Of a stretch of DNA of 64,000 nt, positions 44,305 through 53,882 are shown in pieces. The position numbers and the translations under genes were made by a program. The notes beneath the pieces were generated by a model. The model saw only the letters and a list, made by a program, of their open reading frames with translations. It searched no databases and was not told the origin of the DNA. Position 1 is the stretch's first letter. Each line of letters opens with the position of its first letter. Source of the DNA: CAWVSB01 sp046710535 (GTDB lineage: Bacteria; Pseudomonadota; Gammaproteobacteria; Pseudomonadales; CAWVSB01); the NCBI GenBank assembly GCA_046710535.1, contig JBKEHH010000001.1:310001-374000 (forward strand), in the 5' to 3' direction.

Positions 44305-44919
44305 ATGTCTAACAAAATTTGTATATTGCTGTTAACTATTCTGGCATTGACTCAAGTTCCTAAGGTGCTCGCTGACGCTAGTAGTGATTTGGCAGAGTTG
44401 TTACTGGCAATGAATCAATTCTCTGCTGATTTCTCCCAACAAATTAGCACCCAAGACGGAGAGCTTATCCAGTCTGCTTCGGGCAACGTACATGCCCAGC
44501 GGCCATCAAAATTGCGCTGGGCAATCAATGAGCCAGATGAGCAGTTAGTAGTTGTTGATGGCGAGAAAATGTGGCGCTATGAAGCTGACTTAGAGCAAGT
44601 GACAGTAGAAAACTATACGGCTAGTGAACAAGCCGCGCCATCAATACTACTTAGCGGTGATGTAAAAGCGCTGAATGATAAATTTAATGTTAGTCAGTAT
44701 AATGGCGGATTTATTTTATCGCCGAAAGACAGTTCGTCGTTATTTGTGCAAATTCATGTCAGGTTTGGCGACGGCTTAATCGCTCAATTACAAATTACTG
44801 ATGGTTTCGAACAAATCACCGATATTTTGTTTTCCAATGTGGATATAACAACTGAGCATAGTTCAGACTTATACAGTTTTAGCCCACCTGAAGGCGTAGA
44901 TATTCTTCGCAATGATTAA
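44305..44919 (+). CDS. lolA: Outer-membrane lipoprotein carrier LolA
   Basis: 204 residues with a Sec signal (cleaved after VLA). The motifs FSADFSQQI, GNVHAQRPSKLRWAINEPDEQLVVVDGEKMW and YEADLEQVTV define the periplasmic LolA fold that ferries lipoproteins from LolCDE to LolB. It starts 2 bases after ftsK and overlaps rarA by 8 bases. Confidence 0.95.
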   Translation: MSNKICILLLTILALTQVPKVLADASSDLAELLLAMNQFSADFSQQISTQDGELIQSASGNVHAQRPSKLRWAINEPDEQLVVVDGEKMWRYEADLEQVTVENYTASEQAAPSILLSGDVKALNDKFNVSQYNGGFILSPKDSSSLFVQIHVRFGDGLIAQLQITDGFEQITDILFSNVDITTEHSSDLYSFSPPEGVDILRND

Positions 44920-46237
44920 TTCTCTATTCGATGATGAGCGTGATTATCAGCCTTTAGCCGCAAAAGTTCGTCCGAAAACCTTAACTGCATACATCGGCCA
45001 AGATCATATTTTGGCCGCGGGAATGCCCCTGCGTGAAGCTATTGAACGTGATCAATTGCATTCAATGATTCTGTGGGGGCCGCCTGGCACAGGCAAAACA
45101 ACGCTGGCTAAGTTATTGGCAAATCTGGTCGATGCCCACTTTGAGACTTTATCTGCGGTGTTAAGTGGCGTTAAAGATATACGTCAGTCAGTTGAAATTG
45201 CTAAACAGCAGCGCGCGCAAAATGGTCGTAAAACCATATTGTTCGTTGATGAAGTACACCGATTTAATAAATCTCAGCAAGACGCCTTTTTGCCACATAT
45301 AGAAGATGGCACTATTTTGTTTGTTGGCGCGACTACTGAAAATCCGTCATTCGAACTGAATAACGCGCTGTTGTCACGCTGCAGAGTTTACGTATTAAAA
45401 AGTTTATCTGAAACAGCGTTAGTCGAGATCTTACGCCAAGCGGCTGCAACCTTAATAGATATTAAACTAGACGAAAAATTATTACAGCGCATTGCGATCA
45501 GTGCAGATGGTGATGCCCGCCGTGGATTAAATCTGCTAGAAATCGGCATTGATTTAGGCCGCAGCAGCGATGGCAGTGTTGAGATTAGCGAGGCCACCAT
45601 TGATCAGGTATTGCAGGGCGATGTACGCCGATTTGATAAAGGCGGCGATATTTTCTATGAGCAAATATCGGCGTTGCACAAAGCGGTGCGCGGTAGCTCT
45701 CCCGACGGGGCTCTATATTGGTTAGCCAGAATGCTAGACGGCGGCTGTGATCCTTTGTACATTGCCCGCCGCGTAGTTAGTATGGCTACTGAAGATATAG
45801 GTAATGCTGATCCTAGGGCGCTAAGCATTGCGTTAAATGCCTGGGATGTGCAGGCTCGTCTTGGCAGTCCTGAAGGTGAATTGGCCTTGGCACAAGCATT
45901 GGCGTATTTGGCTAGTGCGCCAAAAAGTAACGCCGTTTATAGCGCGTTTAATAGTATTATGGCTGCAGTCAAAGAACAGCCAGCGTATGACGTGCCGATG
46001 CATTTGCGTAACGCGCCAACTAATTTGATGAAAGATTTAGATTACGGCGGTGAATACCGCTACTCACACGACGAGCCGGAAGGTTATAGTGCTGGTGAAT
46101 CCTATTTACCTGAAGAATTGGCTGATCAGAAATTTTATCAGCCGGTACCTCGAGGCTTGGAAATAAAGATTAGTGAGAAATTAAAATACTTAAAAGAGCT
46201 GGATAAAAAAAGTGCCAGTAAAAGATACCGTAACTGA
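44912..46237 (+). CDS. rarA: Replication-associated recombination protein A (RarA/MgsA)
   Basis: 441-residue AAA+ clamp-loader-like ATPase: QDHILAAGMPLREAI, Walker A GPPGTGKTT, Walker B FVDEVHRFNKSQQD, sensor GATTENPSFELN, and the C-terminal tetramerisation part (YDVPMHLRNAPTNLMKDLDYG). It acts at stalled replication forks. Start overlaps the end of lolA by 8 bases, a conserved coupling. Confidence 0.96.
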   Translation: MINSLFDDERDYQPLAAKVRPKTLTAYIGQDHILAAGMPLREAIERDQLHSMILWGPPGTGKTTLAKLLANLVDAHFETLSAVLSGVKDIRQSVEIAKQQRAQNGRKTILFVDEVHRFNKSQQDAFLPHIEDGTILFVGATTENPSFELNNALLSRCRVYVLKSLSETALVEILRQAAATLIDIKLDEKLLQRIAISADGDARRGLNLLEIGIDLGRSSDGSVEISEATIDQVLQGDVRRFDKGGDIFYEQISALHKAVRGSSPDGALYWLARMLDGGCDPLYIARRVVSMATEDIGNADPRALSIALNAWDVQARLGSPEGELALAQALAYLASAPKSNAVYSAFNSIMAAVKEQPAYDVPMHLRNAPTNLMKDLDYGGEYRYSHDEPEGYSAGESYLPEELADQKFYQPVPRGLEIKISEKLKYLKELDKKSASKRYRN

Positions 46238-46261
46238 ACTAATATTTAACGAAGGTAAGTA

Positions 46262-46660
46262 ATGATGACAGCGACATTGCCTACATTATTGGCCATAGCG
46301 CTGGGCGGAGCCCTAGGCGCATTGGCTCGATTTGCAGCCTCTAGTTATTTTAATCAAACCGTTCAAGTCCATCACACCCTACATATAGGTACGATGTTGG
46401 TAAACATTATTGGCTCGTTTGTGATGGGGCTCGTTTACGTTTATATCGTCGAGCAGGAGCTATTTCATCCCCATTGGAAAAGCGTTGTGATGGTTGGATT
46501 TTTAGGCGCGTTTACCACTTTTTCTAGTTACTCGCTTGAAGCTATTAACTTCTATGAACAAGGTTATCCAATGTTGGCGCTGGCTTATGTCGTCACTACC
46601 GTCGTTGCGTGCTTGTGCGCAGCTGGCGGCGCAATTTATATCGCAAGAACTTTAATGTAA
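46262..46660 (+). CDS. crcB: Fluoride ion exporter CrcB/FluC
   Basis: 132 residues, four transmembrane helices. GGALGALARF and GFLGAFTTFSSYSLEA contain the Phe box and Thr/Ser polar track of Fluc channels. No fluoride riboswitch was found in the 24-base gap upstream. Confidence 0.93.
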   Translation: MMTATLPTLLAIALGGALGALARFAASSYFNQTVQVHHTLHIGTMLVNIIGSFVMGLVYVYIVEQELFHPHWKSVVMVGFLGAFTTFSSYSLEAINFYEQGYPMLALAYVVTTVVACLCAAGGAIYIARTLM

Positions 46661-46675
46661 CGGACTCAATAGAAA

Positions 46676-47953
46676 ATGTTAGATATTAAAAGAATACGTA
46701 CAGACCTTGATGTAGTAGCTGAGCGTTTAGCTGTCAAAGGTTTTGATTTTGATAAAAGTTATTTCCTAGACTTAGATGCGCGCCGTAAACATGCTGACAT
46801 TCAGTATCAAGACTTGTTGTCACAGCGTAAGCAAGCGTCAAAGAGAGTAGGCGAGCTAATACGTGAAGGGCTATCACCCGATGAAGCTAAGAAGTCTGTC
46901 GCAGAAACAATTGACAATATTTCTGCCCAAATAGACTCAATGACTGAAGAGCAGCGTCGCGTCCAGCAAGAGCTAGACGATTTTTTAATGGGTGTGCCTA
47001 ATATTCCAGTAGCTGCAGTGCCTGCTGGTAAAACTGAAGATGACAATATTGAAATTGCCCTATGGGGTAAACCCAGAAAGTTAAAATTCAAAGCTAAAGA
47101 CCACGTAGATATTGGTGGTGAGCTAGCTCTGTTAGATTTTGATGTTGCTGCAAAAATTACTGGTGCGCGCTTTGCGGTTATGAAAGGCAGTCTGGCGCGA
47201 CTACACCGAGCGCTAATTCAGTACATGCTAGATATGCATACTCAGCATCACGGTTATGAAGAAGTGAATGTGCCTTATATTGTTAACACTGACTCGTTAA
47301 AAGGCACTGGCCAGCTACCTAAATTTGAAGAAGACTTATTTAAGCTAGAAGGTGATCAAGGTTATTACCTCATTCCTACCGCCGAAGTGCCGATAACTAA
47401 TCTAATGCGAGATGAAATAGCCGCTGAGCTGCCAATTCGCTATGCCGCGCATACGCCGTGCTTTAGAAGCGAAGCGGGCAGTTATGGTCGCGATACTCGC
47501 GGCATGATTCGCCAGCATCAGTTTGAAAAAGTAGAATTAGTACAGTTTGTAAAACCCGAAGATTCCGAGCAGGCTTTGATCGATTTGACTGGCCATGCTG
47601 AAGCCATTCTGCAAGGCTTAGACCTGCCGTACAGAAAGGTTATGTTGTGCGGTGGTGATTTAGGTTTTTCTGCGCAACAAACCTTCGACTTGGAAGTCTG
47701 GTTGCCTGGCCAAGATAAATACCGCGAGATTAGTTCATGTAGCAGCTTTGGTGATTATCAAGCTCGCCGTATGAAAGCTCGCTGGCGTAATCCTGAAACC
47801 AACAAAACCGAATACATGCATACACTGAATGGTTCTGGCTTGGCTGTTGGTCGAACTCTGGTGGCAGTATTAGAAAATTATCAAGATGCTGACGGCAGTG
47901 TAAAAATTCCTATGGTTTTGCAGTCATATATGAACGACGCAAAAACTCTTTAG
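46676..47953 (+). CDS. serS: Seryl-tRNA synthetase
   Basis: 425 residues. N-terminal coiled-coil arm (about 30-105) grips tRNA-Ser. Class II catalytic motifs follow: motif 2 TPCFRSEAGSYGRDTRGMIRQ and motif 3 LNGSGLAVGRTLVAVLENYQ. Position after crcB is the conserved order. Confidence 0.98.
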   Translation: MLDIKRIRTDLDVVAERLAVKGFDFDKSYFLDLDARRKHADIQYQDLLSQRKQASKRVGELIREGLSPDEAKKSVAETIDNISAQIDSMTEEQRRVQQELDDFLMGVPNIPVAAVPAGKTEDDNIEIALWGKPRKLKFKAKDHVDIGGELALLDFDVAAKITGARFAVMKGSLARLHRALIQYMLDMHTQHHGYEEVNVPYIVNTDSLKGTGQLPKFEEDLFKLEGDQGYYLIPTAEVPITNLMRDEIAAELPIRYAAHTPCFRSEAGSYGRDTRGMIRQHQFEKVELVQFVKPEDSEQALIDLTGHAEAILQGLDLPYRKVMLCGGDLGFSAQQTFDLEVWLPGQDKYREISSCSSFGDYQARRMKARWRNPETNKTEYMHTLNGSGLAVGRTLVAVLENYQDADGSVKIPMVLQSYMNDAKTL

Positions 47954-47974
47954 ACTAGCTTGTGAGTGTTCTAA

Positions 47975-49360
47975 ATGGATTATCTTCCGCTAAATTTTGA
48001 TGTAAAAGACCGGCGAATACTAGTTGTCGGCGGTGGTGATCTTGCGTTGCGCAAGGCAAAGATACTAAACCGCAGTGGAGCAGTGCTTTATGTGGTTGCT
48101 CCAGAAATAATTGATGAGCTTAAAGCACTAGTTGTTAGCTCCTCCGGCCTGTCAATCGAGCGGTCATATCAGTTACAAGACCTTGAGGGTGTTTGTTTAG
48201 TGGTTGTAGCCACAGACGATATGGCAGTTAACGAAGCTGTGTCAAGCGATGCCAAAGCGGCTAATGTATGGGTTAATGTTGTTGATCAACCACACTTGTG
48301 CAACGTAATTTTCCCCGCGGTTATTGATCGCAGCCCAATTGTTATCTCACTCAGTAGTGGCGGTAGTTCGCCGATGATGTTACGTAAACTTAAGGCGCAG
48401 CTAGAAACTCAACTGCCCAGCAGTTTGGGTAGGCTAGCTGAATTCTTGGGCGCTAACAAAAATAAAGTAAAACAAGCTCTGACCGAGTCATCACGCCGCT
48501 TAAGATTTTGGGAACAAGCGATCGACGGTCTCGTAGCCGAAGATGTTTATGCGGGCAATGAAACCTTGGCGCAACAGCGCTTTGATGAATTACTAAACAA
48601 TAGTTTGGCTGCACCTCAAGGCGAAGTTTATTTAATTGGCGCTGGCCCAGGTGACGCAGATTTACTCACCTTTAAAGCCTTGCGTTTAATGCAAAAAGCC
48701 GATGTTGTTCTGTATGACAGACTGGTCAGTGATCAAATATTGCGCTTATGCCGCGTTGATGCCGACATGGTTTATGTCGGTAAGGCGCGTTCTGATCATG
48801 CGGTTCCCCAAGGCGATATAAATCAGATGCTGGTAGATTTGGCACGGGAAGGTAAGCGAGTTGTTAGACTGAAAGGCGGTGATCCGTTTATATTCGGCCG
48901 TGGCGGTGAAGAAATAGCCCTGCTAGCCGAGCATAATATTCCATTTCAAGTTGTACCCGGTATTACGGCTGCCTCTGGTTGCGCTGCATATGCTGGTATT
49001 CCCTTAACTCATCGTGACTATGCTCAGTCAGTGAGATTTTTAACGGGGCACTTAAAAGCCGATACGCCTAATCTTAATTGGCTAGAAATGGTGCATCGCG
49101 ATGAAACTTTAGTATTTTACATGGGTCTAGTAGGGCTGCCGCTTATTTGCGAGGGTTTGTTATCGGCAGGAAGGTCAGCCGATACGCCGATAGCCTTAAT
49201 ACATAATGGCACTAGGTCAGATCAAGTAGTGGTAACGGGTACCTTAAGTACCATGGTAGATGAAGTGGCGAAAGCAAATATTAAAGCGCCAACGTTAATT
49301 ATTGTGGGTGAAGTAGTGAAGCTTCGTAAACAATTAAGTTGGTTTAAACAAGAGGATTAA
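47975..49360 (+). CDS. cysG: Sirohaem synthase (CysG, trifunctional)
   Basis: 461 residues. N-terminal precorrin-2 dehydrogenase/ferrochelatase (VVGGGDLALRKAKIL as the NAD motif, then VVDQPHLCNVIFPAVIDR). The C-terminal uroporphyrinogen-III methyltransferase has VYLIGAGPGDADLLTFKA, RLKGGDPFIFGRGGEE, VPGITAASG and THRDYAQSVRFLTGH. It makes sirohaem for sulfite/nitrite reductases. Confidence 0.97.
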   Translation: MDYLPLNFDVKDRRILVVGGGDLALRKAKILNRSGAVLYVVAPEIIDELKALVVSSSGLSIERSYQLQDLEGVCLVVVATDDMAVNEAVSSDAKAANVWVNVVDQPHLCNVIFPAVIDRSPIVISLSSGGSSPMMLRKLKAQLETQLPSSLGRLAEFLGANKNKVKQALTESSRRLRFWEQAIDGLVAEDVYAGNETLAQQRFDELLNNSLAAPQGEVYLIGAGPGDADLLTFKALRLMQKADVVLYDRLVSDQILRLCRVDADMVYVGKARSDHAVPQGDINQMLVDLAREGKRVVRLKGGDPFIFGRGGEEIALLAEHNIPFQVVPGITAASGCAAYAGIPLTHRDYAQSVRFLTGHLKADTPNLNWLEMVHRDETLVFYMGLVGLPLICEGLLSAGRSADTPIALIHNGTRSDQVVVTGTLSTMVDEVAKANIKAPTLIIVGEVVKLRKQLSWFKQED

Positions 49361-49362
49361 TA

Positions 49363-50718
49363 GTGTCAGAGTTTGATTACGATTTGGTTGTTATTGGTGC
49401 AGGTTCTGGTGGTGTAAGAGCCGCCAGAATGTCTGCTGGCATGGGTGCTAAGGTCGCTATAGTTGAAGACAGGTACTGGGGCGGCACCTGCGTCAATGTT
49501 GGTTGTGTACCTAAAAAGCTTTATTACTATGCCTCGCATTTTCCTGAGTATCAAAAAGATGCAACTAGTTTTGGTTGGGAAGCTAGCGCGCCAAAATTTG
49601 ACTGGGATGTTCTAAAAGAAAATCGTCGTAATGAAATACTACGGTTGAATGGTATTTATCGCCATATACTTGGCGACGTTAATGTCGAGCAAATCGAAGC
49701 GCGCGCTACCGTGGTTGATGCTAATACTGTTGGCTTATCAACCGGTAAAAAAATAACCGCAGAGCGTATATTGATTGCAACCGGCGGCTGGCCGTTTATC
49801 CCTGATTTCCCTGGTAAAGAGTTGGTGGTCAGCTCTAATGAGATTTTCGATATATCACCGTTACCTAAGCGTATGGTTATCGTTGGCGCGGGTTACATCG
49901 CGGTAGAATTTGCCGGAATTTTTAATGGTCTTGGGGTTGAAACCCATTTGGTTTATCGAGGGCCTAAACTACTAAGAACCTTTGATGAAGAAGTTGCAGA
50001 GCATGTTTCCAAAGAACTAGCGTTGCATGGCATTAAAATTCACTTTAATACTAATATCACCCAAGTGGAAAAAACTGGTGATGAGTTGACCGTTCATTTT
50101 GACAGTGGTGATACCTTAACAGTAGGGCACGTGCTATACGCTACTGGCCGTAAACCTAATGTCGAAGGTTTAGGCTTAGAAGAAGTTGGCGTGACAAAAA
50201 CCGCTAAAGGTTTTGTCGAAGTTGACGAATTTTATCAAACCAAATGCCCCAGTATTTATGCTGTCGGCGATATTATTGAAGGCCCTGAATTAACGCCTGT
50301 AGCCTTAGCCGAAGGTATGGTTTTAGCTAATCATCTCTTCGGTAAAGGAGCTGTGCCACTTGATTACGACTACATTGCTACCGCAGTATTCTGTCAGCCG
50401 AATATAGGCACTTGCGGCTTAACTGAACAACAAGCTCGCGCTCAGTACGGTGATGTAAAGATCTTTAAGTCTACTTTTAGACACTTAAAACATACTTTGG
50501 GTGACAATAAAACCAAAACCTTTATGAAGATGATTGTTGATAAAGCGTCAGATAAGGTGGTTGGCATACACATGGTTGGCGACGAGGCCGGTGAAATCAT
50601 TCAAGGTTTGGCGGTTGCTATGAAGGCAGGGGTCACCAAAGCGCAAATGGACTCTACGATTGGTATTCATCCTACTGCCGCTGAAGAGTTTGTTACCATG
50701 CGTACTGAGGTTTCATAA
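49363..50718 (+). CDS. gor: Glutathione-disulfide reductase
   Basis: 451 residues from a GTG two bases after cysG. FAD motif GAGSGGVRAAR, redox pair C43/C48 in GGTCVNVGCVPKK, NADPH fold GAGYIAVEFAGIF, and C-terminal IGIHPTAAEEFVTM with the catalytic His. It regenerates glutathione with NADPH. The 207 bases that follow contain no recognisable gene. Confidence 0.95.
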   Translation: MSEFDYDLVVIGAGSGGVRAARMSAGMGAKVAIVEDRYWGGTCVNVGCVPKKLYYYASHFPEYQKDATSFGWEASAPKFDWDVLKENRRNEILRLNGIYRHILGDVNVEQIEARATVVDANTVGLSTGKKITAERILIATGGWPFIPDFPGKELVVSSNEIFDISPLPKRMVIVGAGYIAVEFAGIFNGLGVETHLVYRGPKLLRTFDEEVAEHVSKELALHGIKIHFNTNITQVEKTGDELTVHFDSGDTLTVGHVLYATGRKPNVEGLGLEEVGVTKTAKGFVEVDEFYQTKCPSIYAVGDIIEGPELTPVALAEGMVLANHLFGKGAVPLDYDYIATAVFCQPNIGTCGLTEQQARAQYGDVKIFKSTFRHLKHTLGDNKTKTFMKMIVDKASDKVVGIHMVGDEAGEIIQGLAVAMKAGVTKAQMDSTIGIHPTAAEEFVTMRTEVS

Positions 50719-50925
50719 CCGTTTCGTCATACATTTACCGGCAAGTAAATACTGGTGCAGCTGATAATACGTTATTGATGGTAGTTTTTCATAATCACGT
50801 TAGTGCTCTGTTAAATCAGATGCTTACAGTTTTTCTTTGCAATCATTGCTATATTCTGATGATGCTGTTCGCTCGCAGTATCATCATTTATCTACCCAAT
50901 ACTTCAAATAATAAACTGGGAAAAT

Positions 50926-51840
50926 ATGAAATATTTCAAACCTTTACTACCATTTTTAATAGGCTGCGCTGTTTTACTTGCCAGTAATAACTTTTTTGAA
51001 TTCACCTTAATGAATGGCGCATTACAGTTAGCGCTATTTATCTTAGTTGTGAATATTCCTGCCAAGTTAACCGGCAGAATGTCTTATGTGGATATTGGCT
51101 GGCCTTTGGGCTTAACCCTAATTGGCATTTTGGTATTGGTTTATGGGCAGGGCGCTGATTCTAAAAAGCTGCTGGCTGGTGTGTTGTTTTTGTTTATGGG
51201 TTTGCGGATGGGCTTGATGGCGCTGCTATATTTAACCAAGGGCGCGTTTAAGCGAGAGCTGCCCCGTTATCAATATCAAAAGCTGCGTTGGGAAAAGGAA
51301 GGCAAAGCCAATGTTACTTTAGCGATGCAGGTGGAGATTTTAGTTCAAGCCTTTGCCAATATGAGTTTTTTGGCAATGCCAGCATTATTGATAGCGTGGA
51401 ATCCAAATTCTTCTTTTCACTGGTTGGAGATAGTAGGCCTTGTTCTTTGGGTACTAAGCTATTGCATGGAAAGTCTTGCCGATAAACAGAAAAATAACTT
51501 TATTGCCGAGAATGTGAAAGCAGGCAATAAGCGTGCTTTATGTAATGTGGGTTTGTGGCGTTACAGTAGACACCCCAACTATTTTTTCGAATGGATGGTT
51601 TGGAATTCATTGATTGTCATCGCGCTGCCATCATTAATGGCGCTATGGAGTTCAGAGTCTGTAGTTGTGATGGTCGCTTTGGTGGGCGTCCTATTTATGG
51701 CCTCTAGAATGATGTACACAACCCTAGTTCATTATACCGGTGCTAAGCCTGCCGAATATTATTCAGTACAAAAACGGCCTGAATACAAAGAATATCAGCG
51801 TACTACCAGTATGTTTTTTCCAAAAAAACCAATGCTTTAG
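50926..51840 (+). CDS. DUF1295 membrane protein (second copy)
   Basis: 304 residues, about seven hydrophobic segments, with NVGLWRYSRHPNYFFEWMVWNSL as the DUF1295 motif and MSYVDIGWPLGL early. It is a distant paralogue of the protein at 14344-15204 (shared GLWxYSRHPNYF). Probably an integral-membrane reductase or methyltransferase acting on a lipid; the substrate is unknown. Confidence 0.85.
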   Translation: MKYFKPLLPFLIGCAVLLASNNFFEFTLMNGALQLALFILVVNIPAKLTGRMSYVDIGWPLGLTLIGILVLVYGQGADSKKLLAGVLFLFMGLRMGLMALLYLTKGAFKRELPRYQYQKLRWEKEGKANVTLAMQVEILVQAFANMSFLAMPALLIAWNPNSSFHWLEIVGLVLWVLSYCMESLADKQKNNFIAENVKAGNKRALCNVGLWRYSRHPNYFFEWMVWNSLIVIALPSLMALWSSESVVVMVALVGVLFMASRMMYTTLVHYTGAKPAEYYSVQKRPEYKEYQRTTSMFFPKKPML

Positions 51841-51926
51841 CAAAAGATAACAAGCGTTAACTATTGAATAGCCGAATAACTGTGGCGACAATTGTTTGTT
51901 TTAAAATTAAGGCGGTGTGATTACTC

Positions 51927-52874
51927 GTGGTAAGCAATAATAGTTCTGTCGGTAGTCCAGCACACAGCTCTTTGAAGGCGTATTTTTTCCTAAGCTTCAC
52001 TGCCATCTGTTTCGGCGCTAATACGACTTTAGCAAAACTTGCTGTGGGCCAAGTGTCGCCGATGATGGTGGTGACATTGCGTTGGCTTTTAGTGGTGGTA
52101 TTGCTACTAGTGTTTAACCGGAAAAACTTGGTTCGTGATTGGCCAGTGTTAAAGCCGCGTCTGGGTTTTCTATTTTCCCTAGGTGCTTTGGGCTTTGCTG
52201 CTTTTAATGCCTTGTTCTACGTCGCGGCTTATGACACTACGGCAATTAATATGGGTATTATTTCCGGTATGTTACCGGTATTTATCTTAGTTGGTGCATT
52301 GGTAATGTATGGAACACCAGTGAGAAAGCTGCAATGGCTTGGGGTTGTTATAACCTTGTCGGGTGTTGCGGTAGTGGCGTCTGCCGGCGAGTTTTCCCGC
52401 TTGCTTGAGCTACGCCTCAATCGAGGTGATATCTTTGTGATTCTTGCGAGTCTGCTCTATGCAGGCTATACAATCGCGCTACAAAAGCGGCCAGTTTGTT
52501 CAGTTTTTAGTTTGTTCACAGTACTTGGGGTTTCGGCGCTTCTAGTTTCATTACCTATGGTGGCGGTGGAAGTTTGGATTGGTGAATTCCAAGCACCTAC
52601 AGCTTACGGCTGGGTGGTCATCATATTAGTGGCGTTATTCCCGTCGCTTTTAGCGCAAACTGCTTTCATGCGCGGCGTCGAAATTATTGGTCCGGGGCGC
52701 GCTGGGATTTTCATTAACCTCGCGCCGGTTATTGGCACAATATTCGCAGTGCTGTACCTAGGAGAACAATTTCACGCTTATCATGGTGCGGCTCTAGTGC
52801 TGGTACTCGGTGGTATTTGGCTAGCTGAGCGTGGTTCGAAAATAGGCGCTGGGTCAAATGTTATTGAAACGTGA
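51927..52874 (+). CDS. EamA/DMT-family transporter
   Basis: 315 residues, ten predicted membrane helices in two EamA repeats (about 17-150 and 165-300): ITAICFGANTTLAKLAV and TLRWLLVVVLLL in the first, FPSLLAQTAFMRGVEIIGPGRAGIFINLAPVIGTIFA in the second. Starts at GTG (51927) with a poor ribosome site. Substrate unknown; amino acid or metabolite export is common for the family. Confidence 0.85.
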   Translation: MVSNNSSVGSPAHSSLKAYFFLSFTAICFGANTTLAKLAVGQVSPMMVVTLRWLLVVVLLLVFNRKNLVRDWPVLKPRLGFLFSLGALGFAAFNALFYVAAYDTTAINMGIISGMLPVFILVGALVMYGTPVRKLQWLGVVITLSGVAVVASAGEFSRLLELRLNRGDIFVILASLLYAGYTIALQKRPVCSVFSLFTVLGVSALLVSLPMVAVEVWIGEFQAPTAYGWVVIILVALFPSLLAQTAFMRGVEIIGPGRAGIFINLAPVIGTIFAVLYLGEQFHAYHGAALVLVLGGIWLAERGSKIGAGSNVIET

Positions 52875-52935
52875 AACATTAGAAGGATCTAACTATAGTA
52901 TCGTTAGTTGTAATGTGTAAAAGGCGAGCAGATAA

Positions 52936-53172
52936 ATGAAGAAACTTAAAAATGAAAAAGAACTGGTAAAGAAGGCTATCGCTGAAGGAATGAAATATGG
53001 CGAGGAGAGAGGGGTGGTAGAGTTTGAAGCAACAGATTCCGCTGCTGAAAAAATAGAATATATCTATCGATTGCTGGTGCATGACAAAGTAATTCAGCCG
53101 GTACCAGAGGATCAAGTGTCAGCGGTTACGATGAAACACAAGCTGGCGATATGGGCCTCTAAGATGAAATGA
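52936..53172 (+). CDS. Small DUF5062-like protein
   Basis: 78 residues, charged, helical, no signal or membrane segment. The patterns ELVKKAIAEGMKYGEERG, EFEATDSAAEKIEYIYRLLVHDK and MKHKLAIWASK resemble DUF5062 proteins known from vibrios and relatives. Function unknown. The ATG has a modest GGCGAG ribosome site. Confidence 0.65.
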   Translation: MKKLKNEKELVKKAIAEGMKYGEERGVVEFEATDSAAEKIEYIYRLLVHDKVIQPVPEDQVSAVTMKHKLAIWASKMK

Positions 53173-53882
53173 TCAACCTGTGTATTAGTAGAACCAGTTT
53201 TCATACTTTGTTGCTTGGCTGAGTGAAACTTTTAACTTCATCTCAAATGTCTGCGACCCCTGTCAAAAACTTAAAATTTCAGCAACAATGCAGACCTCTT
53301 GGGACAAAATCTATTGTTAATGTTAACTGTTAATGGCGTCGAGTCTCACTCTGACCTTTGCATGGTCAGTACGGCTTAATTGCAACTGTGTATAAAAAAA
53401 AGCAAGAAATAAACCTAAAACAACAATGATTGAACAAACTGTTGCGCCAAGTGCCTGTAAAGTGCTCTGACTCACGCTTCCAGGCATCCCATAACAAATA
53501 TAAACATTGCTAAGCCAGCTAATGTTCCACTGAGCCCATGTACTTGGGTATAGAAAAAATAACAAAATTTACAAAGGCGGCGTCTTCTACCACGAACGGT
53601 ATACTGCCAACCGAATATGACCATTTCTCCGTAGCTGAAAGTTTTTGTATAAGATTTCATTCTTAAATAACTTAGTGGAAATAGTCTAATTCAAAAAATC
53701 TACTTTATGGAGAGTCTTAATATTGCCAATGCTTGGAAGTATCAGTACCGATATAAATTATTATTCTCTGCCCCCAGCTTTAATTTACTGAGCAAACTGC
53801 TGGTATAGAATCTACTCGTAACTCTATCAACTAACAAGTTAGTAAGGACCTGCAGCTAGGCGTCAGCGTGCAACATACTGGT
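53173..53882. other. 710-base stretch without a confident gene
   Basis: Between the DUF5062-like gene and the Rieske gene I see no RNA gene, repeat or terminator. Two overlapping minus-strand frames (53660-53472 and 53565-53323) may be one frameshifted small membrane protein, listed separately. Confidence 0.6.
53323..53660 (-). pseudogene. Possible remnant of a small membrane protein
   Basis: Frame one (from 53660) reads MKSYTKTFSYGEMVIFGWQY, then a basic RGRRRR stretch and the hydrophobic LAGLAMFIFVMGCLEA, stopping at 53472. The other frame continues from that point with SQSTLQALGATVCSIIVVLG and FLAFFYTQL to 53323. Joined by one frameshift they make a ~110-residue protein with two membrane helices. 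No family was recognised, and this may be chance. Confidence 0.25.

Noticed and set aside
46661..46675. Fluoride riboswitch for crcB or leader attenuator for serS
   Set aside because: The gaps are 24 and 15 bases, too short for either element, and no conserved core was seen.
50775..50987. 70-codon frame after gor
   Set aside because: It has no ribosome site or family pattern and overlaps the better-supported DUF1295 gene start at 50926.
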